Assembly: GCA_036524115.1 (NCBI GenBank)
Contig: DATDCY010000001.1
Coordinates: forward strand, 1 to 30,201
Direction: 5' to 3'
From: a bacterium
Lineage (GTDB): Bacteria; JAUVQV01; DATDCY01
Length of the DNA: 30,201 nt
Position numbers and translations under genes: made by a program. Each line of letters starts with the position of its first letter. Positions within the stretch are counted from its first letter, which is position 1. Below the pieces are notes generated by a model. The model saw nothing but the letters and a program-made list of their open reading frames with translations, did not search any database and was not told the origin of the DNA. This document shows positions 1 through 7,337 of the stretch, in pieces.

Positions 1-1570
1 AGGCGTGCGGGTTGTCGCCGAGGAAGATCTCCTCCCGGACGAAGTCGGCCACCCGGGCGACGAGCGCCTCGTCGGACCGCGGGGTGCGGTCGAGCGCCGC
101 ATCCTCGAGGAGCCGGCGCTGGCGCCGGATCTCGTGCACGATCTCCCGGCTCGTCAGCGGACTCTTTCGATCGCTGCACAGGGGCGCCTTGAGCCGGCCG
201 GCGATCCGGTCGAACTCGGCGAGGGCCTGGTCGCGGAAGAACGGCAGGCGCGTGATCAGCTCGCGCCACTGCTCGGCTTCGCCGCGCCAGAAGGACCCCT
301 TGTCGCCCGACAGGTCCGCGGCGAGGTACAGGCCGTCGAACGAGCCGTTGGTGCTGACGGCGACGATCTCCGGCGCCACCGGCGGCAGCCCGCTGTCGCG
401 CGCGAGCTTCGCAGCCAGCGCATCGAGCAGGTAGGGTGCGCCCTCGACCGGCCGCAGGAGCAGCTTGCGCTCCGGCTCGCCGTCCGCATCGAGCAGCTCC
501 AGGGTGAAGGTCCGCTTTGACGACGTCTCCGGCCCCGTCTGCCGCCCGGCGACCAGCTCCATGACGGCGCTGCGGCGGCGGCCGCGCACGAGCAGATCGA
601 CCTTGCGCTTGTCGGAGGTCGCCGGCGCGTTGAGGCCGTTGTCCGCCGTATCGTTGAACCAGGCGTTGAAGTGCCGGACGTCGTTCCGCGAGAGCTCCAG
701 CGCGTAGGAGGGCAGCCCAGCCGAGTAGATCCGGCTCTCGTGGAGCAGCGGGTTGAACAGGTCGACCGCGAGCAGCAGCGCCCCGTAGGTGTCGCGAAAC
801 GTCCGCGCGGCGTACAGCGCCGCCAGGCGCGCGAAGGCGCGGCTGGTCCCCAGCGAACGGCGCTGGCGGGCGAGGGCGCGTACCTCCTCGGGCGAGAGCG
901 CCCGCGCCCAGACCGACACCTCGTCAAGGGCGAATGCCGCGGGCGGCGTCCAGCGGTCCTGGCCGAAGCACAGCTGGAGCGACTTGTGAACCAGCGGCTG
1001 GAGCGCCAGGCTCCCCTGCGGCTCCCCGTCGATATAGAGCCGGGCCGTGCCCGCCGCCTCGTCCACGGTGAAGGCGACGTGGCGGAAGCGCCCCGGCGCC
1101 GCCTCGATGGGCCACGCCAGCGGCTTCTGCCCGGGGAGCCGCAGCACGAGCTTGCCGCCCGCGACCGCCAGGTACTGGAAGATCTGCTGGTTCCTGACCT
1201 TCTCGGGAAAGCGCACCCAGCAGGAGAACGTGAACTGCGGACCAAGGGCCGGGAGGGGCACATCGGTCCGCACGAAGCTCTGCCGGCCGGGGCGGAACGC
1301 CCGCGCCGAGCCGTAGCGCCCCCGGACGATCCTGGTCCCGCCCGTCTCGACGTCGCGCCCGGAGACGCGGTTGCGCGGCCTGACCTCGTCGAAGTCCCAG
1401 TAGGCCAGCACGCCCGCGGCGCTCAGGCGGTTGCCGACGGCGGCGTCGGCGCGCGCGACGGAGCCGGCGAGCAGGTCGAGGAGGGCGTCCGCGCGGGCGA
1501 CGAGCCCGACGATCGCCGCCAGGACCAGGCCCGCGGCAACCAGGGCCGGGAGGCGGCTGCGAAGCCTCAT
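1..1570 (-). CDS. LamG-like / CotH-like secreted or membrane-anchored protein (partial, C-terminus outside window)
   Basis: The reading frame starts with ATG at 1570 and stays open to the window edge (523 codons), so the C-terminus is missing. Residues about 6-30 form one hydrophobic segment, a signal anchor or signal peptide. Residues about 50-215 look like a concanavalin/LamG jelly roll (AYWDFDE near the start, FTFSCWVRF, ARLYIDGEPQGSL, FALDEVSVWARALSPEEV). The following part resembles the CotH family: YALELSRNDVRHF, later NGSFDGLYLAADLSGDKGSF. CotH proteins are atypical kinases or pseudokinases of spore coats and bacterial surfaces; I cannot see the catalytic residues because the match is weak and cut off. 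It is the last visible gene of an operon with DUF4956 and VTC genes, 4 nt after the DUF4956 stop. That gene trio recurs in bacteria, which supports the CotH call more than the sequence alone does. Confidence 0.72.
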   Translation of the reverse strand, partial: MRLRSRLPALVAAGLVLAAIVGLVARADALLDLLAGSVARADAAVGNRLSAAGVLAYWDFDEVRPRNRVSGRDVETGGTRIVRGRYGSARAFRPGRQSFVRTDVPLPALGPQFTFSCWVRFPEKVRNQQIFQYLAVAGGKLVLRLPGQKPLAWPIEAAPGRFRHVAFTVDEAAGTARLYIDGEPQGSLALQPLVHKSLQLCFGQDRWTPPAAFALDEVSVWARALSPEEVRALARQRRSLGTSRAFARLAALYAARTFRDTYGALLLAVDLFNPLLHESRIYSAGLPSYALELSRNDVRHFNAWFNDTADNGLNAPATSDKRKVDLLVRGRRRSAVMELVAGRQTGPETSSKRTFTLELLDADGEPERKLLLRPVEGAPYLLDALAAKLARDSGLPPVAPEIVAVSTNGSFDGLYLAADLSGDKGSFWRGEAEQWRELITRLPFFRDQALAEFDRIAGRLKAPLCSDRKSPLTSREIVHEIRRQRRLLEDAALDRTPRSDEALVARVADFVREEIFLGDNPHA

Positions 1571-1574
1571 CCGG

Positions 1575-2267
1575 TCAGGCGACACCGCCGGGGCGGTTGA
1601 AGAAGACCTGGACGGAGGCCGACGGCGCCAGCTTGCGCAGCTCCTCCTGGAAGTCCGCGACCCCACCCTGGAAGTCGGCGAACGAGAACTGCAGGCTCGA
1701 GAGCCCGTCGCGGCTCACGGCGCTCTCGACGAAGCTGCGGCGCGCGTGGCGCCCCACGCACTCCTCGATCTGCCGCTGGCTGGCGGCCGCCTGCTCGTCG
1801 GCCAGCGTCACCAGGACGACGCCGTCGCGCCCGCGGCCGAGCCGCCCGCGCCCCAGGTGCACGGCGAAGAGCACGCCGGCCGCGAGCAGGTACAGGAAGA
1901 GCAGGAACTGGAAGTTGAACGTCGCGCAGATGATCGAGGCGGCGATGACGAGCATGATGAAGCCGACCTCCTCGGGTTCCTTGATCGGCGTGCGGAAGCG
2001 GATGATCGAGAGCGCGCCGAGCAGGCCGAGGGACAGCGGCAGCGAGACCTGGATGCAGATGAACAGCGAGGTGATCGAGATGCCCAGCAGCGGGAAGGCG
2101 CGGTTGATCTGGCTCCCCGTGCCCCGCCGCTCGTAGAAACGGGTGTAGAGCCAGCTGGCGACGAGCGAGGCGACGAGCGAGACGAGGATCGCGATCGCGA
2201 AGAGCATCGGGTTGATCCGCGCGGTCAGGTCCTGCACGTCCTTGATCCTCTGGAGCTGGTCGAACAC
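1575..2267 (-). CDS. DUF4956 domain membrane protein
   Basis: A 230-aa protein that starts at a GTG. AAGGAGG lies about 7 nt upstream, inside the end of the preceding VTC gene, and fixes this start. The N-terminal half has about four membrane segments (around residues 18-38, 60-80, 85-100 and 102-135), with the family-like stretch LSLGLLGALSIIRFRTPIK between them. The C-terminal half is soluble and predicted cytoplasmic. DUF4956 proteins have no established activity; they occur next to VTC-type polyphosphate polymerase domains and CotH proteins, exactly as here. The gap to the upstream gene is 3 nt and to the downstream gene 4 nt, so the three genes are almost certainly one transcript. I infer a role in a surface or phosphate-polymer system without knowing the reaction. 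Confidence 0.85.
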   Translation of the reverse strand: MFDQLQRIKDVQDLTARINPMLFAIAILVSLVASLVASWLYTRFYERRGTGSQINRAFPLLGISITSLFICIQVSLPLSLGLLGALSIIRFRTPIKEPEEVGFIMLVIAASIICATFNFQFLLFLYLLAAGVLFAVHLGRGRLGRGRDGVVLVTLADEQAAASQRQIEECVGRHARRSFVESAVSRDGLSSLQFSFADFQGGVADFQEELRKLAPSASVQVFFNRPGGVA

Positions 2268-2270
2268 GGT

Positions 2271-3041
2271 TCACTCCTCCTTGAGCAGGCGGGCGATGCA
2301 GGCCCCGTATTTTGAAAAGCTCCGCCAGCGCAGGCCCGCCGCCTGGAGCGTGGCCAGCCAGGGAATCGGCACGCGCCCCCCGTCCTTCACCTCGAGCACG
2401 ATCGTCCCCGGCCTCGGGTCGCCGAGGCGCGGCAGCAGGCGCCCGTTGACCCGCCCGAGGCCGATCCCCGTGTCCAGGCAGACCCGCGAGAGCGTGAACG
2501 GGCAGATGAACCGCCGGCGGCGGTACTCCACGACGGCCGCCGGCTGCAGGCCCGGCGCGAGCCGCTCGCCGAGCGCCGGGGCGTGGCGCGCGAGGATCTC
2601 GCGGAACAGCGGGTGGTCGAGCGGCGCGCCGTCCAGCACGTCGCGCGGCGCGGTCACGACCACGCGCGGCTTGCGCCGCCCCTGGCCGAACTTGCGCTTG
2701 ATCTCGAGGAACGCCTGCCGCAGCGCCGGGTCCGCCGACAGCTCGGGGTCGTACCAGCGCAGCCGGCACTTGGTCTTGACGAACTCGCCCTCGCGCTTCT
2801 CGCAGTAGGCGTCGAGCGCGGACGTGTCATAGTAGAGCGTGTACACCGTCGCGTCCGGGTGGACCGGGTCCGGCAGGCAGACGTGCCGCAGCCAGGCCAG
2901 GACCAGCTCCTCGCGGTCGGCCGGGGCGACGAACTTGCTCTCGGCGGACGTGATCCCCTCGTCCGCCTCCCCGGCAAGGGCGGACACACCCGCGAAGGAG
3001 GCCGCAGGGGTGGGCGGGGAGCGATGGTCCAGGACGTTCAT
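2271..3041 (-). CDS. VTC domain (polyphosphate polymerase-like) protein
   Basis: A 256-aa soluble protein of the VTC family, in the triphosphate tunnel metalloenzyme superfamily. The alternating charged strands of the tunnel are visible in order: ESKFVAP, YTLYYDT, KCRLRWY, AFLEIKRKFGQGRRK, VVEYRRRRFICP, RVCLDTGI, TIVLEVK and a C-terminal FSKYGACI. In yeast Vtc4 this fold polymerises phosphate from ATP; bacterial copies beside CotH and DUF4956 are of unproven function. A longer reading frame exists upstream, but I chose ATG 3041 because a TATACT -10-like hexamer ends 7 nt before it and the longer version would run through the divergent promoter of the SGNH gene. It is the first gene of the operon. 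The activity is inferred from family only. Confidence 0.85.
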   Translation of the reverse strand: MNVLDHRSPPTPAASFAGVSALAGEADEGITSAESKFVAPADREELVLAWLRHVCLPDPVHPDATVYTLYYDTSALDAYCEKREGEFVKTKCRLRWYDPELSADPALRQAFLEIKRKFGQGRRKPRVVVTAPRDVLDGAPLDHPLFREILARHAPALGERLAPGLQPAAVVEYRRRRFICPFTLSRVCLDTGIGLGRVNGRLLPRLGDPRPGTIVLEVKDGGRVPIPWLATLQAAGLRWRSFSKYGACIARLLKEE

Positions 3042-3048
3042 CCGCGAT

Positions 3049-3054
3049 AGTATA
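3049..3054 (-). promoter_or_regulatory. -10-like hexamer of VTC-DUF4956-CotH operon, leaderless spacing
   Basis: TATACT on the minus strand ends 7 nt before ATG 3041, so transcription should begin at or next to the start codon. I see no convincing -35 hexamer at 16-18 nt; the best are weak (CAACTT, GCAACT). No Shine-Dalgarno sequence fits in the remaining 7 nt. Confidence 0.5.
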
Positions 3055-3077
3055 GCGCACCCGGACCGCAAAGTTGC

Positions 3078-3106
3078 TTGCCAATCGGGGCGCGCTTCGC
3101 TACGAT
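3078..3106 (+). promoter_or_regulatory. Promoter of SGNH hydrolase gene
   Basis: TTGCCA (3078-3083), a 17-nt spacer and TACGAT (3101-3106) read toward the SGNH gene. The -10 ends 8 nt before ATG 3115, again predicting a very short or absent leader. It faces the VTC operon promoter; the two share a 73-bp intergenic region. Confidence 0.5.
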
Positions 3107-3114
3107 GCAGCGCC

Positions 3115-3825
3115 ATGTCTACGGCACAGTGCGGCCCGAAACGTGCGCTCTCCGCCCGCCTCGCGGCCGGTCTGGTCATGGCCGTCCTGATCGGTTTCGG
3201 GGGCTGCGGCGGCGACAGCGGGCCGGACTTCGGGGACAACGACCCCGAGCTGATCGTCGCGATCGGCGACAGCATCACGTTCGGCTACGGTGACATCGGC
3301 GTGACCGACTGCGTCCCGGCGTACCGCACGCTCGGCGGCTATCCCCCGCGCCTCGCCGCCCTGACGAACAAGCACGTGATCAACGCGGGCGTGTGCGGCG
3401 AGGACTCCTTCGGGGGCGTCGACCGCGTCCAGAGGCTCCTGGACCGCTGGCATCCCGGCGTGCTGCTCATCGACTACAGTCCGAACGACGTCATCAACGG
3501 GACGCACGCCCTCCTCGCCAACCTGCGCACGATGGCCCTGGCGGCGAAGCGGAACAAGACCGTCCCGGTGCTCGGCACGATGACCCCCGCCACCGGCGAG
3601 CACGGGGCCTGGATGCACTTCATCGAGGCCGGCAACGATGGGATCCGCGCGCTCTGCAACGAGCTGGACATCAGGTGCGCCGACCACTTCCAGAGCTTCG
3701 TCAGCGACCCCGGCTACGTCACGTCGCCCTACTTCCTGCTCTCGGAGGACGGCCTGCACCCCAACGCGGCCGGGTACTCGCTGATGGCGAGGACCTGGAG
3801 CGAGCAGCTGGAAAAGGTCTACTGA
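3115..3825 (+). CDS. SGNH/GDSL hydrolase, exported
   Basis: A 236-aa protein with an N-terminal export signal (hydrophobic residues 14-30). C31 follows FGG, so it may be a lipoprotein, although F at -3 is unusual for a lipobox. The SGNH blocks are clear: block I VAIGDSITFGYG (nucleophile S53), block II INAGVCGEDS, block III YSPNDVING (N of the oxyanion hole; the usual G of GxND is S), and block V DGLHPN with D212 and H215. The family deacylates esters, often acetyl groups on sugars or lipids, in the periplasm or outside the cell. ATG 3115 is chosen because a promoter lies directly upstream and the signal peptide follows. A 9-nt gap links it to the next gene, a carbohydrate-themed membrane protein, so a glycan ester substrate is possible. 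Confidence 0.85.
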   Translation: MSTAQCGPKRALSARLAAGLVMAVLIGFGGCGGDSGPDFGDNDPELIVAIGDSITFGYGDIGVTDCVPAYRTLGGYPPRLAALTNKHVINAGVCGEDSFGGVDRVQRLLDRWHPGVLLIDYSPNDVINGTHALLANLRTMALAAKRNKTVPVLGTMTPATGEHGAWMHFIEAGNDGIRALCNELDIRCADHFQSFVSDPGYVTSPYFLLSEDGLHPNAAGYSLMARTWSEQLEKVY

Positions 3826-3834
3826 CCGCGGCGG

Positions 3835-6800
3835 GTGAGCGTGCCCGTTCACCAGGAACCCCGCGCGCCGCACGGATCCGCAACCGCCGATGACGGGCCC
3901 CGCGCCGGGCTGCCCGGCCTGCGCGAGACGGCCCTCGTCGCGCTGCTGGCGCTGGCGCTGGCGCTGGCGTTCACCTGGCCGCTGGCGCGGCACTTCGCGA
4001 CCGACATCCCGTACGCCGACCAGCCCGCGCCGGGCTATGAGCGGGTGACGCTGGCCCAGGGCGACCACCTGCAGATCTACTACCTGCTCTGGCTGCTGCA
4101 GGACAGCGTCCGCGAGGGACGCGCCCCCCTCTTCGACCCCTACCAGTTCCGCTACGGCGGCTACCGCGCTTTCTTCTTCCAGCCGTCGCTGCTCGCGCTG
4201 CTCGCCCTGCTGCTCGCCCCGCTCGGCGCCGTCGCCGCGTTCAACACCCTGATCCTGCTCTCCTTCGTCGTCGCGGGCTGCGCCACCTACGCGCTGCTGC
4301 GCCTCGGCACCGCCGACCGCTTCGCGGCGCTCGCCGGCGCGCTCGTGGTGGCGCTCTTTCCCTATCGGGTCGGGCAGCTCGCCGGCCATGTCAACGGCAT
4401 GCTGACCGCCCTGGTGCCGCTGTTCCTGCTCTGCGTCGAGTGCGCGCTGCAGCGGCGGCGCTGGGGCGGGTGGGCGGCGGGAGCGATCGCCGCGTTCTTC
4501 TTCGCAGGCACCATGGAGTTCCACATCGCGTACCACCTCTCGCTGCTGTTCGCGTTCTACCTCCCCCTGCGCCTGCTCTTCCCGCTCGCCGGCTGGTTCG
4601 AGCCCGTGGCGGCCGCGCCCGCCGCGAACAGACGCGTCCCCGGGGCCCTGCTTGCCGCGGCCGGCGGTCTCGGCGCCGGCGTCGCCCTGTACGGCGCCAT
4701 GGACCGCGCCCACGCCCTCGGCGAGCCGACCGGCTGGATTCTGACGCCGACGCTCGCGGCGCTCGCGGCCTGGGCGCTCTGGCGGCGCCTCGGGCGCGAG
4801 CTCGATGCGGTCCTGCCAGCGCCCGCGGCGCCCGCCGGCCTCGCCCGCGCGCTGGCACCGTTCGCGCTGCTCGGCCTCTACCCGCTCGTCCCGGTTGTCG
4901 GCGTGCCGCACGCGGGCAAGGCGCTGCTGGTTCTCGCCACGGTGGCATCGGCGCTCGCCGCCCGGCCGCTGGCCACCTCGCTCGGGACCCTGCGACTGCG
5001 GGCCGATGGCGCCGAGCGCTTGCGGCGGCTTGCCGCGCCCGTGGCCGTGCTGCTCGCCGGCGCGGCGGCCACCGTCGGCTTCCTGGCACTGACGCGGCGG
5101 CTCATCTTCAGGGGCTCGATCGCCTCGCACGGGCGGGCGTTCGGGGAAGTGCTCGCGTTCTCGCCGCGCCCGGAGGACCTCGTGCGCCGCTCCGCGACGG
5201 GCGGCGAGTACCTGGTCTACCTCGGCGTCGTGGCGCTGACGTTGGCGCTCGTCGGCCTGCTCGCCCGCCGGCACGGCGGCGAGGGCGCGCCATCGCGCGC
5301 CGATGGCTTCCACGGCGTCGCCGCGGCGCTCGCCGTGCTCCTCGCCGTGGGGCCGCACCTGCCCCAATTGCCGCTCTATCACCTGTTCTACGACGTGGTG
5401 CCCCTCTTCAACTCGCCGCGCGTCTCCGGCCGCATCCTCGCGGTCGGCGTCGTGCCGTTCGCCGTCACGGCGGCCGCCGGCCTGGAGATCCTGCGGCGGC
5501 ACGTCCGGTACGGGGGCGCCCTCGCCGGCGTCGTGCTGCTGGCGCTGGTTGCCGACTACCTGCCGCGTCACGCCCCCGGCCTGACGACGCTGCCGCGCGA
5601 GCAGCCCGCCTACGACCGGCTCGCCCGGGAGCGCGCGCCCGGCGAGGTGGCGCTCGCCCTGCCGCTGTGGCCGGGGGACTCCGCGTGGTCCTCGGTCTAC
5701 TTCTACTGGACAACGCGCTACCGCATCCCGTTCGTGAACGGCTATTCGCCAGCGGTGCCCCGCGACTACCTCGACCGGGTCTTCTGGCCGCTCTCGCCGC
5801 TGAACTTCGGCGAGATGGGGCAACCGGAGCGCGACCTCGCCCGCCGTCTCGGCGTGCGACACATCCTGCTCCACGAGGACGTGTACCCGGCGAAAGTCAG
5901 CCCGTTCCCGGCCGACCTCGCGGCGGCGCGGCTCGCGCGCTCCCGCTACCTCGAGGAGCTGATCTACGCCTCGCCCGTGCACCTCTACCGGCTGAGGGAG
6001 GAGCCGCTGCCGGACCAGGCGCCGCTGCCGACATCCCCGGTGGGCGTCCTCGTCGAGGGGGAGAACCGCCCGGGGGCCGAGGTCGTGGTCGACCCGCTCG
6101 CCTCGGGAGGTGCGGCCGGCCAGATTCCCGCGGGCGCGCCGGGCCACGCCGCGCGCTGGATTCCGCGACGCGCGCTTCCCGCCGGCGACTACCGGGTGAC
6201 CGCGCGCTTCTTCCTGCCCGCGCCGGCCCCCGCGCCGGGGATCACCCTCCGGGTTCTGGACGCCGCCAGCGGCGAGGCGCTCCCGGCCGCGGGAGCGACG
6301 ACCGTGCGAGGCGACGGCCGGGTGCTGGACGTCGAGGCGGGCGTGACCCTCGGCCACGTCACGCCGATCGCATTCGAGATCGCCAGCGAGCGGGCCGTGG
6401 ACCTGGATTTCATCTCGATCCGTTTCGCCGAGCGGTCCGAGCCGGAGTTGCGCTTCGAGGTCGAGCAGATCGCTCACATCGGCAAGCCGGTAGCCGACCC
6501 CCAGGCGTCCGGCGGGCGCGCGGTGGCGATGGCGCCCGGATATCATCCGCGGGACCGCGCCTTCGCCGGGCCGGACCGCGTCCTCCCGGCGGGCCGCTGG
6601 ATCGCGACGCTCTTCATGCGCGCGGCAGGACCTGGCGCCGGCGAGCGCTTCAGCGTGGGCATCTCGAACCAGTCCGCGCCGCTGGCGAGCGTCGCGCTCC
6701 CGTCCGGGGGAACGGGTCAGGGATTCACCCGCCTCGATCTCCCCTTCGTGCTCGAGCGCTCCGCGCCCGTCGCCTTCGGCGTGAACTTCGAGGGCGGGCG

Positions 6801-6843
6801 CGAGCTCATCTTCGACCGGATCGAGATCGCTGCGGCGCCGTAG
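3835..6843 (+). CDS. Large polytopic membrane protein (GT-C-like) with two C-terminal CBM-like modules
   Basis: A 1002-aa protein with a probable GTG start 9 nt after the SGNH stop. Residues about 30-565 hold a dozen or more membrane segments. The first extracytoplasmic loop (residues 55-110) contains DHLQIYYLLWLLQDSVREG and LFDPYQFRYGG, the kind of loop found in GT-C and YfhO-like polyprenyl-sugar-dependent glycosyltransferases. Residues about 570-735 form a soluble domain. Two similar beta-rich modules follow, at about 739-868 and 871-1002. Each opens with the same pattern (VEGENRPGAEVVVDPLASGG and FEVEQIAHIGKPVADPQASG), typical of CBM35/CBM6-type jelly rolls. I infer an envelope glycosyltransferase, but no catalytic residue can be assigned with certainty. 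It probably shares the SGNH transcript. Confidence 0.75.
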   Translation: MSVPVHQEPRAPHGSATADDGPRAGLPGLRETALVALLALALALAFTWPLARHFATDIPYADQPAPGYERVTLAQGDHLQIYYLLWLLQDSVREGRAPLFDPYQFRYGGYRAFFFQPSLLALLALLLAPLGAVAAFNTLILLSFVVAGCATYALLRLGTADRFAALAGALVVALFPYRVGQLAGHVNGMLTALVPLFLLCVECALQRRRWGGWAAGAIAAFFFAGTMEFHIAYHLSLLFAFYLPLRLLFPLAGWFEPVAAAPAANRRVPGALLAAAGGLGAGVALYGAMDRAHALGEPTGWILTPTLAALAAWALWRRLGRELDAVLPAPAAPAGLARALAPFALLGLYPLVPVVGVPHAGKALLVLATVASALAARPLATSLGTLRLRADGAERLRRLAAPVAVLLAGAAATVGFLALTRRLIFRGSIASHGRAFGEVLAFSPRPEDLVRRSATGGEYLVYLGVVALTLALVGLLARRHGGEGAPSRADGFHGVAAALAVLLAVGPHLPQLPLYHLFYDVVPLFNSPRVSGRILAVGVVPFAVTAAAGLEILRRHVRYGGALAGVVLLALVADYLPRHAPGLTTLPREQPAYDRLARERAPGEVALALPLWPGDSAWSSVYFYWTTRYRIPFVNGYSPAVPRDYLDRVFWPLSPLNFGEMGQPERDLARRLGVRHILLHEDVYPAKVSPFPADLAAARLARSRYLEELIYASPVHLYRLREEPLPDQAPLPTSPVGVLVEGENRPGAEVVVDPLASGGAAGQIPAGAPGHAARWIPRRALPAGDYRVTARFFLPAPAPAPGITLRVLDAASGEALPAAGATTVRGDGRVLDVEAGVTLGHVTPIAFEIASERAVDLDFISIRFAERSEPELRFEVEQIAHIGKPVADPQASGGRAVAMAPGYHPRDRAFAGPDRVLPAGRWIATLFMRAAGPGAGERFSVGISNQSAPLASVALPSGGTGQGFTRLDLPFVLERSAPVAFGVNFEGGRELIFDRIEIAAAP

Positions 6844-6863
6844 CAGGGTGACCGGGGGAAACC

Positions 6864-7286
6864 ATGGCACGGCCGACCGCCGACTCGCTGCTCGCCGCCG
6901 GAGAACTCGGGTTCGAATTCTTCCGCTCCTCGGGCCCCGGGGGGCAGAACGTCAACAAGGTTGAGACCGCCGTGCGGCTGCGCTTCGACCTCGCCGGCTC
7001 CGGCGCGCTGCCGCAGGCCGTGAAGGAGCGTCTCTTCGCGCGCGCCGGCGGCCGCATGACCACCGGCGGCGTCCTCGTGATCGAGGCGCAGCGCCACCGC
7101 ACGCGCGAGGCCAACCGCCGGGACGCGCTGGCCCGTCTCGACCGGCTGATCGAGGACTGCTGGCGGCCGCCGGCGCCGCGCCGGCCGACGAGACCGACCC
7201 GTGCCGCGCGCGAACGCCGGCTCGGTGAAAAGAAGGGGCGGGCCGAGACCAAGCGGCTCCGCGCGCGCCCGGCGGACGCGGAGTGA
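6864..7286 (+). CDS. arfB: Alternative ribosome-rescue factor ArfB (peptidyl-tRNA hydrolase)
   Basis: A 140-aa protein of the ArfB/YaeJ/ICT1 family. The catalytic GGQ loop is intact (SSGPGGQNVNKVETAV, G26-G27-Q28). The C-terminal tail is basic (RRPTRPTRAARERRLGEKK, then further K/R residues), as needed to sense the empty mRNA channel of a stalled ribosome. The length matches the family, which lacks the codon-recognition domain of RF1/RF2. The protein hydrolyses peptidyl-tRNA on ribosomes stalled without a stop codon. ATG 6864 is 20 nt after the preceding stop with a GGGGGA-like ribosome site about 5 nt upstream. Co-transcription with the upstream membrane protein gene is possible but there is no functional link. 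Confidence 0.92.
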   Translation: MARPTADSLLAAGELGFEFFRSSGPGGQNVNKVETAVRLRFDLAGSGALPQAVKERLFARAGGRMTTGGVLVIEAQRHRTREANRRDALARLDRLIEDCWRPPAPRRPTRPTRAARERRLGEKKGRAETKRLRARPADAE

Positions 7287-7290
7287 GGGG

Positions 7291-7304
7291 CCCGGCGGGC
7301 CGGG
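7291..7304 (+). terminator. Possible weak terminator hairpin after arfB
   Basis: CCCGGC-GG-GCCGGG can fold into a 6-bp GC stem. There is no T tract after it, so it may only be a GC-rich palindrome or an RNA-stabilising hairpin. Confidence 0.25.
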
Positions 7305-7321
7305 TCCCGCCGCGGCTCTGC

Positions 7322-7327
7322 TAGAAT
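7322..7327 (+). promoter_or_regulatory. -10-like hexamer before ABC transporter operon
   Basis: TAGAAT lies 10 nt before ATG 7338, so the leader would be only a few nucleotides long. No clear -35 is visible in the GC-rich sequence upstream. Confidence 0.4.
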
Positions 7328-7337
7328 CTCACGCACG

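Noticed and set aside
3100-6870. Very long open frame (1256 codons) on the minus strand opposite the SGNH and membrane-protein genes
   Set aside because: It is an antisense shadow of high-GC codon bias; its product is R/G/E/Q-rich with no family resemblance, while the plus-strand frames have clear domains.
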